Position numbers and translations under genes: made by a program. Shown in pieces: positions 16,176 through 24,597 of a DNA stretch of 64,000 bases. The DNA comes from Uliginosibacterium aquaticum (GTDB lineage: Bacteria; Pseudomonadota; Gammaproteobacteria; Burkholderiales; Rhodocyclaceae): NCBI RefSeq assembly GCF_012972705.2, contig NZ_JABCSC020000002.1, positions 248,001-312,000 of the forward strand. The letters run 5' to 3'. Within the stretch, counting starts at the first letter, position 1. Each line of letters opens with the position of its first letter. The notes below the pieces were generated by a model, which was given only the letters and a program-made list of their open reading frames with translations, did no database searches and was not told where the DNA came from.

Positions 16176-17114
16176 ATGAACTTCCAGCAACTGCGCATCG
16201 TGCGCGAAACAGTGCGCCAGAACTACAATCTCACCGAAGTGGCCAATGCCCTGTTCACCTCGCAGCCTGGTGTATCCAAGCACATCAAGGATCTGGAAGA
16301 CGAACTCGGTGTCGAGCTTTTCATCCGCCGCGGCAAGCGCCTGCTGGGGCTGACGGAACCGGGCAAGGAACTGGTGGTCATCGTCGAACGCATGCTGCTC
16401 GACGCACGCAACATCAAGAAGCTCGCCGACCAGTTCACCCAGCGTGACCAGGGCCAGCTGACCGTGGTCACCACCCACACCCAGGCACGCTACGCGATCC
16501 CCAAGGTTGTCACCACCTTCAAGCAGGAATATCCCAAGGTGCATCTGGCGCTGCATCAAGGCAGCCCGCAGGAGATCGTCCAGCAACTGCTCTCGGGCGA
16601 AGCGGATATCGGCATCGCCACCGAATCGCTCGACAATGAACCGGAGCTGGTGACTTTCCCGTTCTACGACTGGCACCACGCGGTGTTGGTACCGGCCGGG
16701 CACCCGCTGCTTGCCGAAACCACGCTGAGCCTCGAGGCTCTGGCCGAGTATCCGCTGATCACCTACCACTCGGGCTTTACCGGTCGCAGCAAGATCGACA
16801 AGGCCTTCGCCGCAGCCAATCTGACGCCGGACATCGTAATGTCCGCACTGGACGCGGATGTGATCAAGTCTTACGTCGAACTTGGGCTGGGGGTTGGCAT
16901 CATCGCGCCGAGCGCCTTCAATCCGCTCAAGGATCACGATCTGCGCCTGATCGACGCCTCCCATCTGTTCGCCCGCAACACCACGCTGATCGCGGTACGC
17001 CGCGGCCACTACCTGCGCGGCTATGCCTATCGCTTCATCGAGCTGTGCTCGCCGGAGCTGACTGAAACCAATGTAAGGGCTGCCGTTGCACCACACCGGG
17101 AGAATGCGTTCTAA
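16176..17114 (+). CDS. cysB: LysR-type regulator CysB
   Basis: A 312-residue regulator activating sulfate assimilation genes in response to N-acetylserine and repressed by sulfide. Residues 1-60 are the LysR helix-turn-helix (MNFQQLRIVRETVRQNYNLT); the effector domain contains TTHTQARY and YHSGFTGRSKIDKAF, diagnostic of the CysB/Cbl subgroup. Being the last gene of the sulfate-uptake operon suggests feedback. It probably controls both the cysT promoter and the minus-strand sulfur/encapsulin genes; that is inference from context. A hairpin follows at 17134-17163. Confidence 0.93.
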   Translation: MNFQQLRIVRETVRQNYNLTEVANALFTSQPGVSKHIKDLEDELGVELFIRRGKRLLGLTEPGKELVVIVERMLLDARNIKKLADQFTQRDQGQLTVVTTHTQARYAIPKVVTTFKQEYPKVHLALHQGSPQEIVQQLLSGEADIGIATESLDNEPELVTFPFYDWHHAVLVPAGHPLLAETTLSLEALAEYPLITYHSGFTGRSKIDKAFAAANLTPDIVMSALDADVIKSYVELGLGVGIIAPSAFNPLKDHDLRLIDASHLFARNTTLIAVRRGHYLRGYAYRFIELCSPELTETNVRAAVAPHRENAF

Positions 17115-17133
17115 CTAACGTGACTGCTTGGGA

Positions 17134-17163
17134 GGGCGATGGCGACTTGAGTTGCCATCGCCC
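17134..17163. terminator. hairpin between convergent cysB and fdhE
   Basis: A 13-bp stem (17134-17146 with 17151-17163) with a TTGA loop and a single G-T or mismatch pair lies between convergent genes. It lacks a U-tract on either strand, so it may act as a bidirectional stem that blocks readthrough or protects 3' ends. Confidence 0.5.
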
Positions 17164-17212
17164 CATACACGCACAGCCCGCCTGACATGAAGCGCACAAA
17201 TGCAGGATAAGC

Positions 17213-18040
17213 TCAGGCGGCTTCGCCGCTGAGCAGGAAGAGATTGGGTGCCCCTCTTGCATAGCCCTGCTCGCCCACCAGCACATCCAGCAGCAGCGAG
17301 GCAAGATCATCAGCCAGCGGATCGAAGGCCGGATCCCGCGACTGGAAGAACAGCTTGATGTAGCCGTGGCAGGCATCACAGGTTTCAGCCTGGATGGGCG
17401 CGTCAGGCGCAAGGCCGAGGTAATCGACCACACCATCGGCTTCACACAGACTGCAGTGCGCCCTCACCATATGCCAGCGCGTGGCACACAAAGCGCATTC
17501 AAGATAGCGCAGGCCACCGCGCCCTTCACCGGCAAGGATCACGCCGCCCAGGGCGGCACTGCCACAACAGGGGCACTGTGCGCGTTGCACGATAGGCGCA
17601 GAAGCCGCCGCCACCCGGCGCCGCGCAAGCAGCGTCCACACCACCTGGAGGGCTGCGCTGAGGACCAGATCAAGTTGGCTACGGCCCTCTGCAGGGCGCT
17701 CACCGCGCGCAAAATCGAGATTGTCCCGAACACGTGCCGGCAGTGCGGCCGGATCGGGCTCACCGGTGCCTGCAGCAAGACTACCGCGCAGATACTCGAA
17801 GGCCTCGGACCAGGCGGCTTCGAGTGCCGCATCAGAAGCGGCCGCGAGCTTCGGGCCCAGCGCATCCAGGGCACGCTGCTGCGCATCCACCAGTTCAGCC
17901 AGCCACAGCAACCAGGCTTCCAGCGCGTGGCCGGGGGCCAGACTCCGGAGGCGTTGCGCGCGGTGGGCAAAAAGCCGGGCATCCGGCGCAAGCACAAGGA
18001 TCGGCGCAATAGCCGAGGGGATCTGTTCAGGAAGATTCAT
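17213..18040 (-). CDS. fdhE: formate dehydrogenase accessory protein FdhE
   Basis: A 275-residue cytoplasmic assembly factor, last gene of the formate dehydrogenase operon. Its C-terminal half has four CxxC pairs that bind iron in relatives: CPCCGS, CALCATRW, CSLCEADG and CDACHGY. FdhE interacts with the catalytic subunit before export through Tat and is needed for activity in enteric bacteria. Residues 1-160 are helical and less conserved. It follows fdhD by 33 bases. Confidence 0.92.
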   Translation of the reverse strand: MNLPEQIPSAIAPILVLAPDARLFAHRAQRLRSLAPGHALEAWLLWLAELVDAQQRALDALGPKLAAASDAALEAAWSEAFEYLRGSLAAGTGEPDPAALPARVRDNLDFARGERPAEGRSQLDLVLSAALQVVWTLLARRRVAAASAPIVQRAQCPCCGSAALGGVILAGEGRGGLRYLECALCATRWHMVRAHCSLCEADGVVDYLGLAPDAPIQAETCDACHGYIKLFFQSRDPAFDPLADDLASLLLDVLVGEQGYARGAPNLFLLSGEAA

Positions 18041-18073
18041 GGTTTTCTTGATCGTTGGGCGAGAGGCTCACAC

Positions 18074-18973
18074 TCACATCATGCCGCGCCGGGCCTGACC
18101 GGCAAGAGGCATTTCACCGGTGAGCCGCTCTGCATGGCAATAAGCCACCATCTGGCCAGGGCGCGCAAAACCGACGAGCAGGATGCCTGCAGCCTCTGCC
18201 GTGCGAATCGCCAGGGCTGTTGGCGCGGACACCGCAACCAGTGCTCCCGCTCCCAGCGCGACCACTTTCTGCACCATTTCATAAGAGGCACGGCTACTGA
18301 CCAGTACGAAGCCAGCGCATGCCTCATGCCGACTGCGGAACATGGCTCCAGCGAGCTTGTCGAGCGCATTGTGGCGCCCGGCATCTTCGCGGACCATCCG
18401 GATCCGCCCCTCGCCATCCACCCAGGCCGCCGCGTGGGAGGCACCCGTCTGCTGGCGCAAGGGCTGCCAGTGCGCAAGCTGCCGCACGGCCTCATCGATC
18501 GCGCTGACCGATACGGACGCAGCGCTAGCGAGGCGCCCCTCGGGCAGTGGGCGAATGGCATGGGCCAGGCTCTCCACGCCGCATAGACCACAACCGGTAC
18601 GGCCGGCCAGCGAACGGCGCCGCTCTTTCAAGGCCAGAAAGCGCGGCTGGGCAATCTGCATCTCGATGACAATGCCCGCGCAGCCAGGCTGGACCTCGAG
18701 ATCGTGAATCTCCTCCAGATTTGCCACGATGCCTTCGCTGATGCTGAAGCCCAGCGCGAAATCCTCGAGGTCCGTCGGCGTCGCAAGCATCACGGCATGC
18801 GAAATGCCGTTGTAGCTCAGAGCAACCGGCACCTCCTCGATGACTTCGTCCTCTTGCTCGGCGCGGCTTTCCGCCTGTATGCGCAGCACCTCAACCAGCG
18901 CGCTCGGCGCGTGATCAGCTTCGTCAGCAGGCGCACCGCCCGGCAAGGAAAGAACAGGAACTGTGCAGCTCAT
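18074..18973 (-). CDS. fdhD: formate dehydrogenase sulfurtransferase FdhD
   Basis: A 299-residue sulfur carrier that takes sulfur from a cysteine desulfurase and adds it to the molybdenum centre of formate dehydrogenase. The essential CxxC is present in GRTGCGLCGVESL, and REDAGRHNALDKL and VSSRASYEMVQKV are typical. It is seven bases past fdnI and so in the operon. Its need for desulfurase-derived sulfur is a functional tie to the sulfur genes next door, though IscS rather than the encapsulated enzyme is the known donor. Confidence 0.93.
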   Translation of the reverse strand: MSCTVPVLSLPGGAPADEADHAPSALVEVLRIQAESRAEQEDEVIEEVPVALSYNGISHAVMLATPTDLEDFALGFSISEGIVANLEEIHDLEVQPGCAGIVIEMQIAQPRFLALKERRRSLAGRTGCGLCGVESLAHAIRPLPEGRLASAASVSVSAIDEAVRQLAHWQPLRQQTGASHAAAWVDGEGRIRMVREDAGRHNALDKLAGAMFRSRHEACAGFVLVSSRASYEMVQKVVALGAGALVAVSAPTALAIRTAEAAGILLVGFARPGQMVAYCHAERLTGEMPLAGQARRGMM

Positions 18974-18980
18974 GCCTGGC

Positions 18981-19601
18981 TCACTTGCCGGTCATTTGGC
19001 GATACCAGCCGCGGTGGTGCTGCTTGGCCCAGGCACGGGTGACGGTGCCGTACCACATGGCGCGGATCGTGCCCTTCACCCAGATGGCGGCATACACATG
19101 CACGAAGATCAGGCCGATCATCACGGCTGCCGTGGCGGCATGCACCACCACCGCAACACGCACGATCTGCGTATCGACATGGAACATGCTGCGCCACATC
19201 AGCAGGCCGGACACCGTCATCAGCAGCATGCCGACGCCGAGCGTCCAGAACAGCGCCTTCTGCCCGCCGTTGTACTTGCCCTGCTCGGGCATGTCATGGT
19301 CATTGCCGTCGACCATGTTCTTGGCCTTCTTGAGCCACTCGACATCCATGCGGGTCATCAGGTTGAGCCTGAAGAAGCGCACGAAGATAATCAGGAAAGC
19401 CAGTGCCATCAACACGCCCACCCAGGGATGCAGGATGCGTGTCCACACCGGCCCGCCGAAGAGCTGGGTCAGCGGGAAGAAGGCCGGATGGAAGAAGGCC
19501 AGGCCCGAGAGCGCGAGCAGAATGAAGCTCATGCCCACCACCCAGTGATTGGCGCGCTCAGAGGCGTTGTAACGCTTGAGGTCTTTCGGATCACGGATCA
19601 T
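18981..19601 (-). CDS. fdnI: formate dehydrogenase-N gamma subunit (cytochrome b)
   Basis: A 206-residue membrane cytochrome b556 with four predicted helices, anchoring the complex and passing electrons from the beta subunit to quinone. Conserved elements include [32 protein letters not shown] and [19 protein letters not shown] with haem-ligand histidines. Its ATG overlaps the end of fdnH (ATGA). Confidence 0.92.
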   Translation of the reverse strand: MIRDPKDLKRYNASERANHWVVGMSFILLALSGLAFFHPAFFPLTQLFGGPVWTRILHPWVGVLMALAFLIIFVRFFRLNLMTRMDVEWLKKAKNMVDGNDHDMPEQGKYNGGQKALFWTLGVGMLLMTVSGLLMWRSMFHVDTQIVRVAVVVHAATAAVMIGLIFVHVYAAIWVKGTIRAMWYGTVTRAWAKQHHRGWYRQMTGK

Positions 19602-20512
19602 TTCGTTGCCTCCTTGTCTGCACGCTCACGCTTGTCCTCGTCCTCGATCTCGTCTTCGACTTCCTTCGAGACTTCGTTCGGCCCCTTCATCACGTAATGG
19701 AACAGGCTGCCCAGCGCCACTCCGGCCAGAGCCAGCGTGGCGAGCGGCTTGGCCATGCCCTTCCACAGCGAGACCAGCGGACTGATCGACGGATTGCTCG
19801 GCAAACCGCTGTAAAGCTCGGGTTTGTCGGCGTGATGCAGCACATACATCACATGCGTGCCGCCCACGCCTTGCGGGTCGTAGAGCCCGGCGTTCTCGAA
19901 GCCGCGGCGCTTGAGATCCTCCACCCGGGTCGCCGCGTAGTCCTTCATGTCCTCCTTGCTGCCGAACTGGATCGCGCCGGTCGGGCAGGTTTTCACACAG
20001 GCCGGCTCCTGCCCCACCGCGACGCGGTCGGAACACAGCGAACACTTGTAGGCCTTGCCGTCGTCCTTGGAAATACGCGGCACGTTGAAGGGGCAGCCGG
20101 TCACGCAGTAACCGCAGCCGATGCAGTTCTCTTCATGAAAATCGACGATGCCGTTCTTGTACTGGATGATCGCACCGGGGGATGGACAGGCCTTCAGGCA
20201 GCCGGGGTCCGCGCAGTGCATGCAGCCATCCTTGCGGATCAGCCATTCGAGGCGGCCATGCTCTTCTACTTCGGCAAAGCGCATGACGGTCCACGCCTTG
20301 GCCGAAAGATCGGTCGGGTTGTCATACACGCCGACGCATTCGCCCACCTCCTCGCGAATGTCATTCCATTCCGAGCAGGCCACCTGGCAGGCCTTGCAGC
20401 CGATACAGGTTGATACATCGATCAGCTTGGCAACTTCGATCGGTGCGCGCACCTGGGTCGAGGGCGTGGTGGTGGCGGAACGGCGCAGGATGTCTAGGGA
20501 TTGCAGTGCCAT
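19598..20512 (-). CDS. fdnH: formate dehydrogenase-N beta subunit (4x[4Fe-4S])
   Basis: A 304-residue electron-transfer subunit. Four cysteine clusters for [4Fe-4S] centres are visible: [46 protein letters not shown] and [21 protein letters not shown] membrane helix near residues 250-272 ([20 protein letters not shown]) anchors it with its domain outside, as in FdnH. Thirteen bases separate it from fdnG. The C-terminal 30 residues are highly charged. Confidence 0.93.
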   Translation of the reverse strand: MALQSLDILRRSATTTPSTQVRAPIEVAKLIDVSTCIGCKACQVACSEWNDIREEVGECVGVYDNPTDLSAKAWTVMRFAEVEEHGRLEWLIRKDGCMHCADPGCLKACPSPGAIIQYKNGIVDFHEENCIGCGYCVTGCPFNVPRISKDDGKAYKCSLCSDRVAVGQEPACVKTCPTGAIQFGSKEDMKDYAATRVEDLKRRGFENAGLYDPQGVGGTHVMYVLHHADKPELYSGLPSNPSISPLVSLWKGMAKPLATLALAGVALGSLFHYVMKGPNEVSKEVEDEIEDEDKRERADKEATK

Positions 20513-20524
20513 GATTCAGCCTCC

Positions 20525-23500
20525 TCAAGCCTTTTCCAGATTGACAAGGAAGGCCTTGTATTCCGGGGTCTGCGTGTTGCAGTCCCCCACGGCCGGCGAC
20601 AGGATGTTGGTCAGATAGCCCTTCCTGGCCAGCGTCTCCCAGCCCCAGTGCAGCGGGATGCCGATCTGGTGCACCGTCTGCTTGTTCACTGTCAGCGGCT
20701 TGATGCGCTTGGTGACCACCGCGCGCGCCTTGATGAAGCCGCGCTTGGAACTGACCTTGACCCAGTCACCTGCCTTCACGCCCTTCTCCTTCGCCAGCGC
20801 CTCGCTGATTTCCACGAACTGTTCGGGCTGGGCGATGGCGCTGAGGCGCACCGATTTGGTCCAGAACTGGAAGTGCTCGGTGAGGCGGTAGGTGGTGCCC
20901 ACGAAGGGGAACTCGGTGTGCTTGCCGAGGCGCTCGCGGTCGCCCTTGAAGATGCGCACCGCAGGGCTGTTGACCACCTTGGGATGCAACGGGTTGGTGC
21001 CGAGCGGCGTCTCCATCGGTTCGTAGTGCTCGGGGAAGGGACCGTCCACGAGCTTGTCGGTGCAGAACAGGCGACCAAAGCCTTCCGGGTTCATGATGAA
21101 TGGGTTCATGCCGGCCTCGGGGGGCGAATCCACCTTGAAGTCCGGCACATCGGCCCCGGCCCAGCGCTCGCCGTTCCAGGCGATGAGCTTGCGCGTGGCG
21201 TCCCAGGGCTTGCCGGCCGGGTCGCAGGAGGCGCGGTTGTAGAGGATGCGCCGGTTGGCCGGCCAGGACCACGCCCAGCCCGGCGTGTTGCCCAGGCCCA
21301 CATCGGTGTTGTCACGCCGCGCCATCTGGTTGCCGGCCTGCGTCCAGCAGCCGGAGAAGATCCAGCAGGCGCACAACGTGCTGCCATCGTCCTGCAGGGT
21401 GGCGAAGCCGGGCAGCTGCTCTCCCTTCTTCACCAGCACCTTGCTCTTGTCGGCCGGATCAGGGATGTCGGCCAGCGCGCGGCCGTTGAGCTCCTTGGCG
21501 AGTTCTTCCGGCGTCGGATTCTTCGGGTCGCGGTAAGGCCAGGAGAGGTTCAGGATCGGCTCGGCGCCCTTGCCGCCTTCCTTGCGATACAACTCGCGCA
21601 GCGCAACGAAAAGCTCGCCGATGATTTCCTGATCCCCGCGCGCTTCGCCGGGAGGCTCGGCGCCCTTGAAGTGCCACTGCAACCAGCGGCCGGAATTGAC
21701 GATGGCGCCGTCTTCTTCCGCAAAGCAGGTGGAGGGCAGGCGGAACACCTCGGTCTGGATCGAGGCGCTATCCACATCGTTCGACTCGCCGTGGTTCTGC
21801 CAGAAGCTGGAGGTCTCGGTGGCGATCGGGTCGATGATGACCATGTACTTGAGCTTCGCGAAGGCATCGCGCACCTTGTGCGCATCCGGGAACGAAGCCA
21901 GCGGGTTGAAGCCCTGCACGACGAAGCCGTTGATCTTGCCCTGGTACATCAGCTCGGTGATGTGCAGCACGTCGTACATCTTGTCCCACTTCGGCAACCA
22001 GTCGTAGCCCCAGTTGTTGTCCTTGGTGGCCTTGTCGCCCCAGAACCATTTCATCAGGCTGACAAAGAACTTGGGCGTGTTGCTCCAGTAGTTGAGCTGC
22101 CCGTCGCGCAGCAGTTTGGGCGTAGTCTGGGTGAGATAAGCATCCAGCGTCGGGTGCAGCTTCTCGTTGGGCAGCGTGAGATAGCCGGGCAGCGAGGTCG
22201 ACAGCAGGCCCAGATCCGACAGGCCCTGAATGTTGGAGTGGCCGCGCAGGGCATTCACGCCGCCGCCGGGCATGCCGATGTTGCCCAGCAGAAGCTGGAT
22301 CATCGCCATGGTGCGGATGTTCTGCGCGCCGGTGGTGTGCTGCGTCCAGCCCAGCGCGTAGAGAATGGTGCCGACTTTGTCCGGCGTGCAGGTGTCGCCC
22401 AGATGCTTGCACACCTGCTCGAAGCCCTCTACCGGGCTACCGGTGAGATTGTTCACCACCTCCGGCGTGTAGCGCTCGTAATGCTGCTTCATCAGGTTCC
22501 ACACACAGCGCGGGTGCTGCAGCGTGGGATCGACCTTGGCGATGCCCTTCTCGTCCAGCTCGTAGTTCCAAGTTTTCTTGTCGTAGCTGCCCTTCTCCTC
22601 GTTGTAGCCCGAGAACAGGCCCTCATCGAAGGCATAGCCTTCCTGCACGATGGCGCTGGCATTGGTGTAGGCCTTGACGTAGTCCCACTGGATCTTGTCG
22701 TGCTTGATCAGCCAGTTGATGATGCCGCCAAGGAAGGCAATATCGGAGCCGGCACGGATCGGCACGTAATGGTCGGCCACGGCAGCGGTGCGGTTGAAGC
22801 GCGGATCCACCACGATCAGCTTGGCGCCGCGCTGCTTCTTGGCTTCAATCGCCCAGCGGAAGCCCACCGGGTGCGCCTCGGCCGCGTTGCCGCCCATCAC
22901 CAGCACGAAGTCGGCATTCTTGATGTCGACCCAGCTGTTGGTCATTGCGCCACGACCGAATGTCGAAGCCAGTGCCGACACGGTCGGGCCGTGACAGACG
23001 CGCGCCTGCGCATCGGTGGCGATGATGCCCAGCGAGCGCATGAACTTCTGCGTGATGATGCCGGTCTCGTTCGATGAGGCCGAAGCCGTCAGCATGGCGG
23101 TGGACAGCCAGCGATTGACCGGCACGCCGTCTGCGTTCTTCTCGATCAGGTTGGCGTCGCGGTCCGCCTTCATGTGCTTGGCCACGCGCTCGATGGCCTC
23201 ATGCCAGGAAATGCGTTTCCATTCCTTGCTGCCCGCTTCGCGCACCTCGGGATACTTGAGGCGGCCGGGGGCATGGATGAAGTCCAGCAGGCCGGCGCCC
23301 TTGGGGCACAACGCGCCCCGACTGACCGGGTGATCGGGGTCACCTTCGATGTGGATGATTTCGGCCTTGGCGTTCTTCGCGCCGTCGCCAAGGCTGTACA
23401 TCAGCAGGCCGCAGCCCACCGAGCAGTAGGTACAGGTGTTGCGCGTTTCACGGGTGCGAGCCAACTTGTATTGCCGCACCTCGGCATGTGCTTCGCCGGA

Positions 23501-23611
23501 ATAGGCCCCCATCAACACCAGACCGGAACTACTCAGCCCGGCCGCCGAAATCCTGAAAAACTGGCGCCGGTTCATCTGCATGCCTGCTGCGCGGCGATTG
23601 TCTTGATCCAT
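20525..23611 (-). CDS. fdnG: formate dehydrogenase-N catalytic subunit, cysteine form
   Basis: A 1,028-residue molybdopterin enzyme oxidising formate to CO2 in the periplasm. A Tat signal lies near residues 13-43 (NRRQFFRISAAGLSSSG). The N-terminal [4Fe-4S] ligands are C60, C63, C67 and C102. The metal ligand, selenocysteine in E. coli FdnG, is C206 in QARVCHGPT, encoded by TGT at 22996-22994, so no Sec machinery is needed. ATG 23611 has GGAGG six bases upstream. It heads the fdnGHI-fdhDE operon. Electrons pass to quinone and could supply NO reduction by the qNOR encoded 5 kb away. Confidence 0.95.
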   Translation of the reverse strand: MDQDNRRAAGMQMNRRQFFRISAAGLSSSGLVLMGAYSGEAHAEVRQYKLARTRETRNTCTYCSVGCGLLMYSLGDGAKNAKAEIIHIEGDPDHPVSRGALCPKGAGLLDFIHAPGRLKYPEVREAGSKEWKRISWHEAIERVAKHMKADRDANLIEKNADGVPVNRWLSTAMLTASASSNETGIITQKFMRSLGIIATDAQARVCHGPTVSALASTFGRGAMTNSWVDIKNADFVLVMGGNAAEAHPVGFRWAIEAKKQRGAKLIVVDPRFNRTAAVADHYVPIRAGSDIAFLGGIINWLIKHDKIQWDYVKAYTNASAIVQEGYAFDEGLFSGYNEEKGSYDKKTWNYELDEKGIAKVDPTLQHPRCVWNLMKQHYERYTPEVVNNLTGSPVEGFEQVCKHLGDTCTPDKVGTILYALGWTQHTTGAQNIRTMAMIQLLLGNIGMPGGGVNALRGHSNIQGLSDLGLLSTSLPGYLTLPNEKLHPTLDAYLTQTTPKLLRDGQLNYWSNTPKFFVSLMKWFWGDKATKDNNWGYDWLPKWDKMYDVLHITELMYQGKINGFVVQGFNPLASFPDAHKVRDAFAKLKYMVIIDPIATETSSFWQNHGESNDVDSASIQTEVFRLPSTCFAEEDGAIVNSGRWLQWHFKGAEPPGEARGDQEIIGELFVALRELYRKEGGKGAEPILNLSWPYRDPKNPTPEELAKELNGRALADIPDPADKSKVLVKKGEQLPGFATLQDDGSTLCACWIFSGCWTQAGNQMARRDNTDVGLGNTPGWAWSWPANRRILYNRASCDPAGKPWDATRKLIAWNGERWAGADVPDFKVDSPPEAGMNPFIMNPEGFGRLFCTDKLVDGPFPEHYEPMETPLGTNPLHPKVVNSPAVRIFKGDRERLGKHTEFPFVGTTYRLTEHFQFWTKSVRLSAIAQPEQFVEISEALAKEKGVKAGDWVKVSSKRGFIKARAVVTKRIKPLTVNKQTVHQIGIPLHWGWETLARKGYLTNILSPAVGDCNTQTPEYKAFLVNLEKA

Positions 23612-24004
23612 GAAAGCCTCCAGGTAAATTCACACCTGGATTCCCCGGCACCCCGGGCGCAGTGCGCGCCGCACTCCTCCAGCAACAGTCGCTCATCCGC
23701 ATTCACTGCGGCGGCCGCTGCCATGTAAGAGCCTCTCTCTGTCCGGGCAACCCACCTGACTTGAGCATTTAGTATGTCACGTCAATAGCGTCTTGCCCCT
23801 GTGAAAAGCAGGGGTATAAGGGAAAAACCTATGTGCCACAGGCCTTCAATCAGCCCTCTGCGATAGAAAAAACCGGCTCTTCAAGCCACATCCTGTCCCA
23901 AGAAAAAGCGGGGACCCACCACGCCAAACAGCCAGAACCGTGCAAAGCATGCAGGCAAGCCTGCTTCTGACTGGTTAAACTGCGCACCTGCACACTTTCA
24001 CACG
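23612..24004. other. divergent intergenic region, fdnG / proQ
   Basis: These 393 bases must contain the fdn promoter (minus) and the proQ promoter (plus). A dyad at 23794-23816 resembles NarL heptamers. A 50-codon minus-strand frame (23724-23572) overlaps the fdnG start but has no recognisable features. Nothing else is seen. Confidence 0.5.
23794..23816 (-). promoter_or_regulatory. dyad resembling a NarL heptamer pair upstream of fdnG
   Basis: On the minus strand TACCCCT and AGGGGCA form an inverted pair with 9 bases between, about 180 bases upstream of fdnG. TACCCCT fits the NarL heptamer consensus TACYYMT exactly; the second half fits with one mismatch. E. coli fdnG is NarL-controlled, but there the heptamers are 2 bases apart. 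It could equally be a plain hairpin. Confidence 0.3.
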
Positions 24005-24460
24005 ATGACTGAAATGACTGACGCCTCTTCCCCCAGCACTCCCGCAGCCCCCGCAGCATCTGCTTCGGCCTTGCTGAAGCAACTGCAGCAGCAATACAAG
24101 CTGATCGGAGAGCATCAGCCCATGGCGATCGGCATCGACAAGCAATTGCTGGCTGCCCGGGCAGACATCCCTGCCAAGCTGCTGCGCGGCGCACTGGGCA
24201 TGCACACCCGCTCGGTGCGCTACCTGAAGAATCTGCAGAGTGCGACCCAACGCTTCAATCTGGACGGCAGCCCGGCCGGCGAAGTGAGCGAAGAACAGCG
24301 CGGACTGGCCAGCAAGGAACTGATCGAGCGCTTCAAGAAGCGCGCCGAAGAACACAAGGCTGAAAAAGCCGCCAAGGAAAAGGCTGAAAAGGAAGCACGC
24401 GCCGAAACCGAGCGCCAGGAAAAACTCGCCCTGCTGGCCAGCAAGTTCGGCCGCAAGTAA
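24005..24460 (+). CDS. proQ: ProQ/FinO family RNA chaperone
   Basis: A 151-residue RNA-binding protein. Residues about 22-95 form the FinO/ProQ fold (QQYKLIGEHQPMAIGIDKQL, then LRGALGMHTRSVRYLKNL). Residues 1-20 are a low-complexity Ala/Pro/Ser tail and residues 105-151 a highly charged Lys/Glu helix (KAEKAAKEKAEKEARAE) likely to aid RNA contact. ProQ binds structured small RNAs and 3' ends and affects their stability. Two ATGs (24005 and 24014) are possible starts. Single gene, divergent from the formate dehydrogenase operon. Confidence 0.88.
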   Translation: MTEMTDASSPSTPAAPAASASALLKQLQQQYKLIGEHQPMAIGIDKQLLAARADIPAKLLRGALGMHTRSVRYLKNLQSATQRFNLDGSPAGEVSEEQRGLASKELIERFKKRAEEHKAEKAAKEKAEKEARAETERQEKLALLASKFGRK

Positions 24461-24515
24461 GCCTGAAGCAGGCAGAACAGGGTTCGCGCAAGCGCTTGCC
24501 CTGAAGCACCCGGAT

Positions 24516-24539
24516 GGAATTTTGATAGAAGAAAATTCC
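24516..24539. repeat. inverted repeat upstream of aapJ
   Basis: GGAATTTT (24516-24523) and AAAATTCC (24532-24539) form an exact 8-bp dyad with 8 bases between. It lies 59 bases before aapJ and 56 after proQ. Without a T-tract it looks more like an operator for the transporter operon than a terminator. Confidence 0.4.
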
Positions 24540-24597
24540 ACTTCTGGATTGCCCCTGCAGTTGGTAGTCTCCTGTTTTGCCTTTCAGGAGCCCCACC

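Noticed and set aside
22994-22996. Possible selenocysteine codon in fdnG
   Set aside because: The codon at the metal-ligand position is TGT, so the enzyme is the cysteine form and no SECIS is expected.
20501-23077. Very long open frame (858 codons) on the plus strand opposite fdnG
   Set aside because: It is antisense to a highly conserved gene, is rich in His/Arg/Gly of the kind produced by GC-rich third positions, and resembles no protein family.
23572-23724. 50-codon minus-strand frame overlapping the fdnG start
   Set aside because: Begins with a run of alanines, has no family resemblance, no good ribosome binding site and overlaps fdnG by 40 bases.
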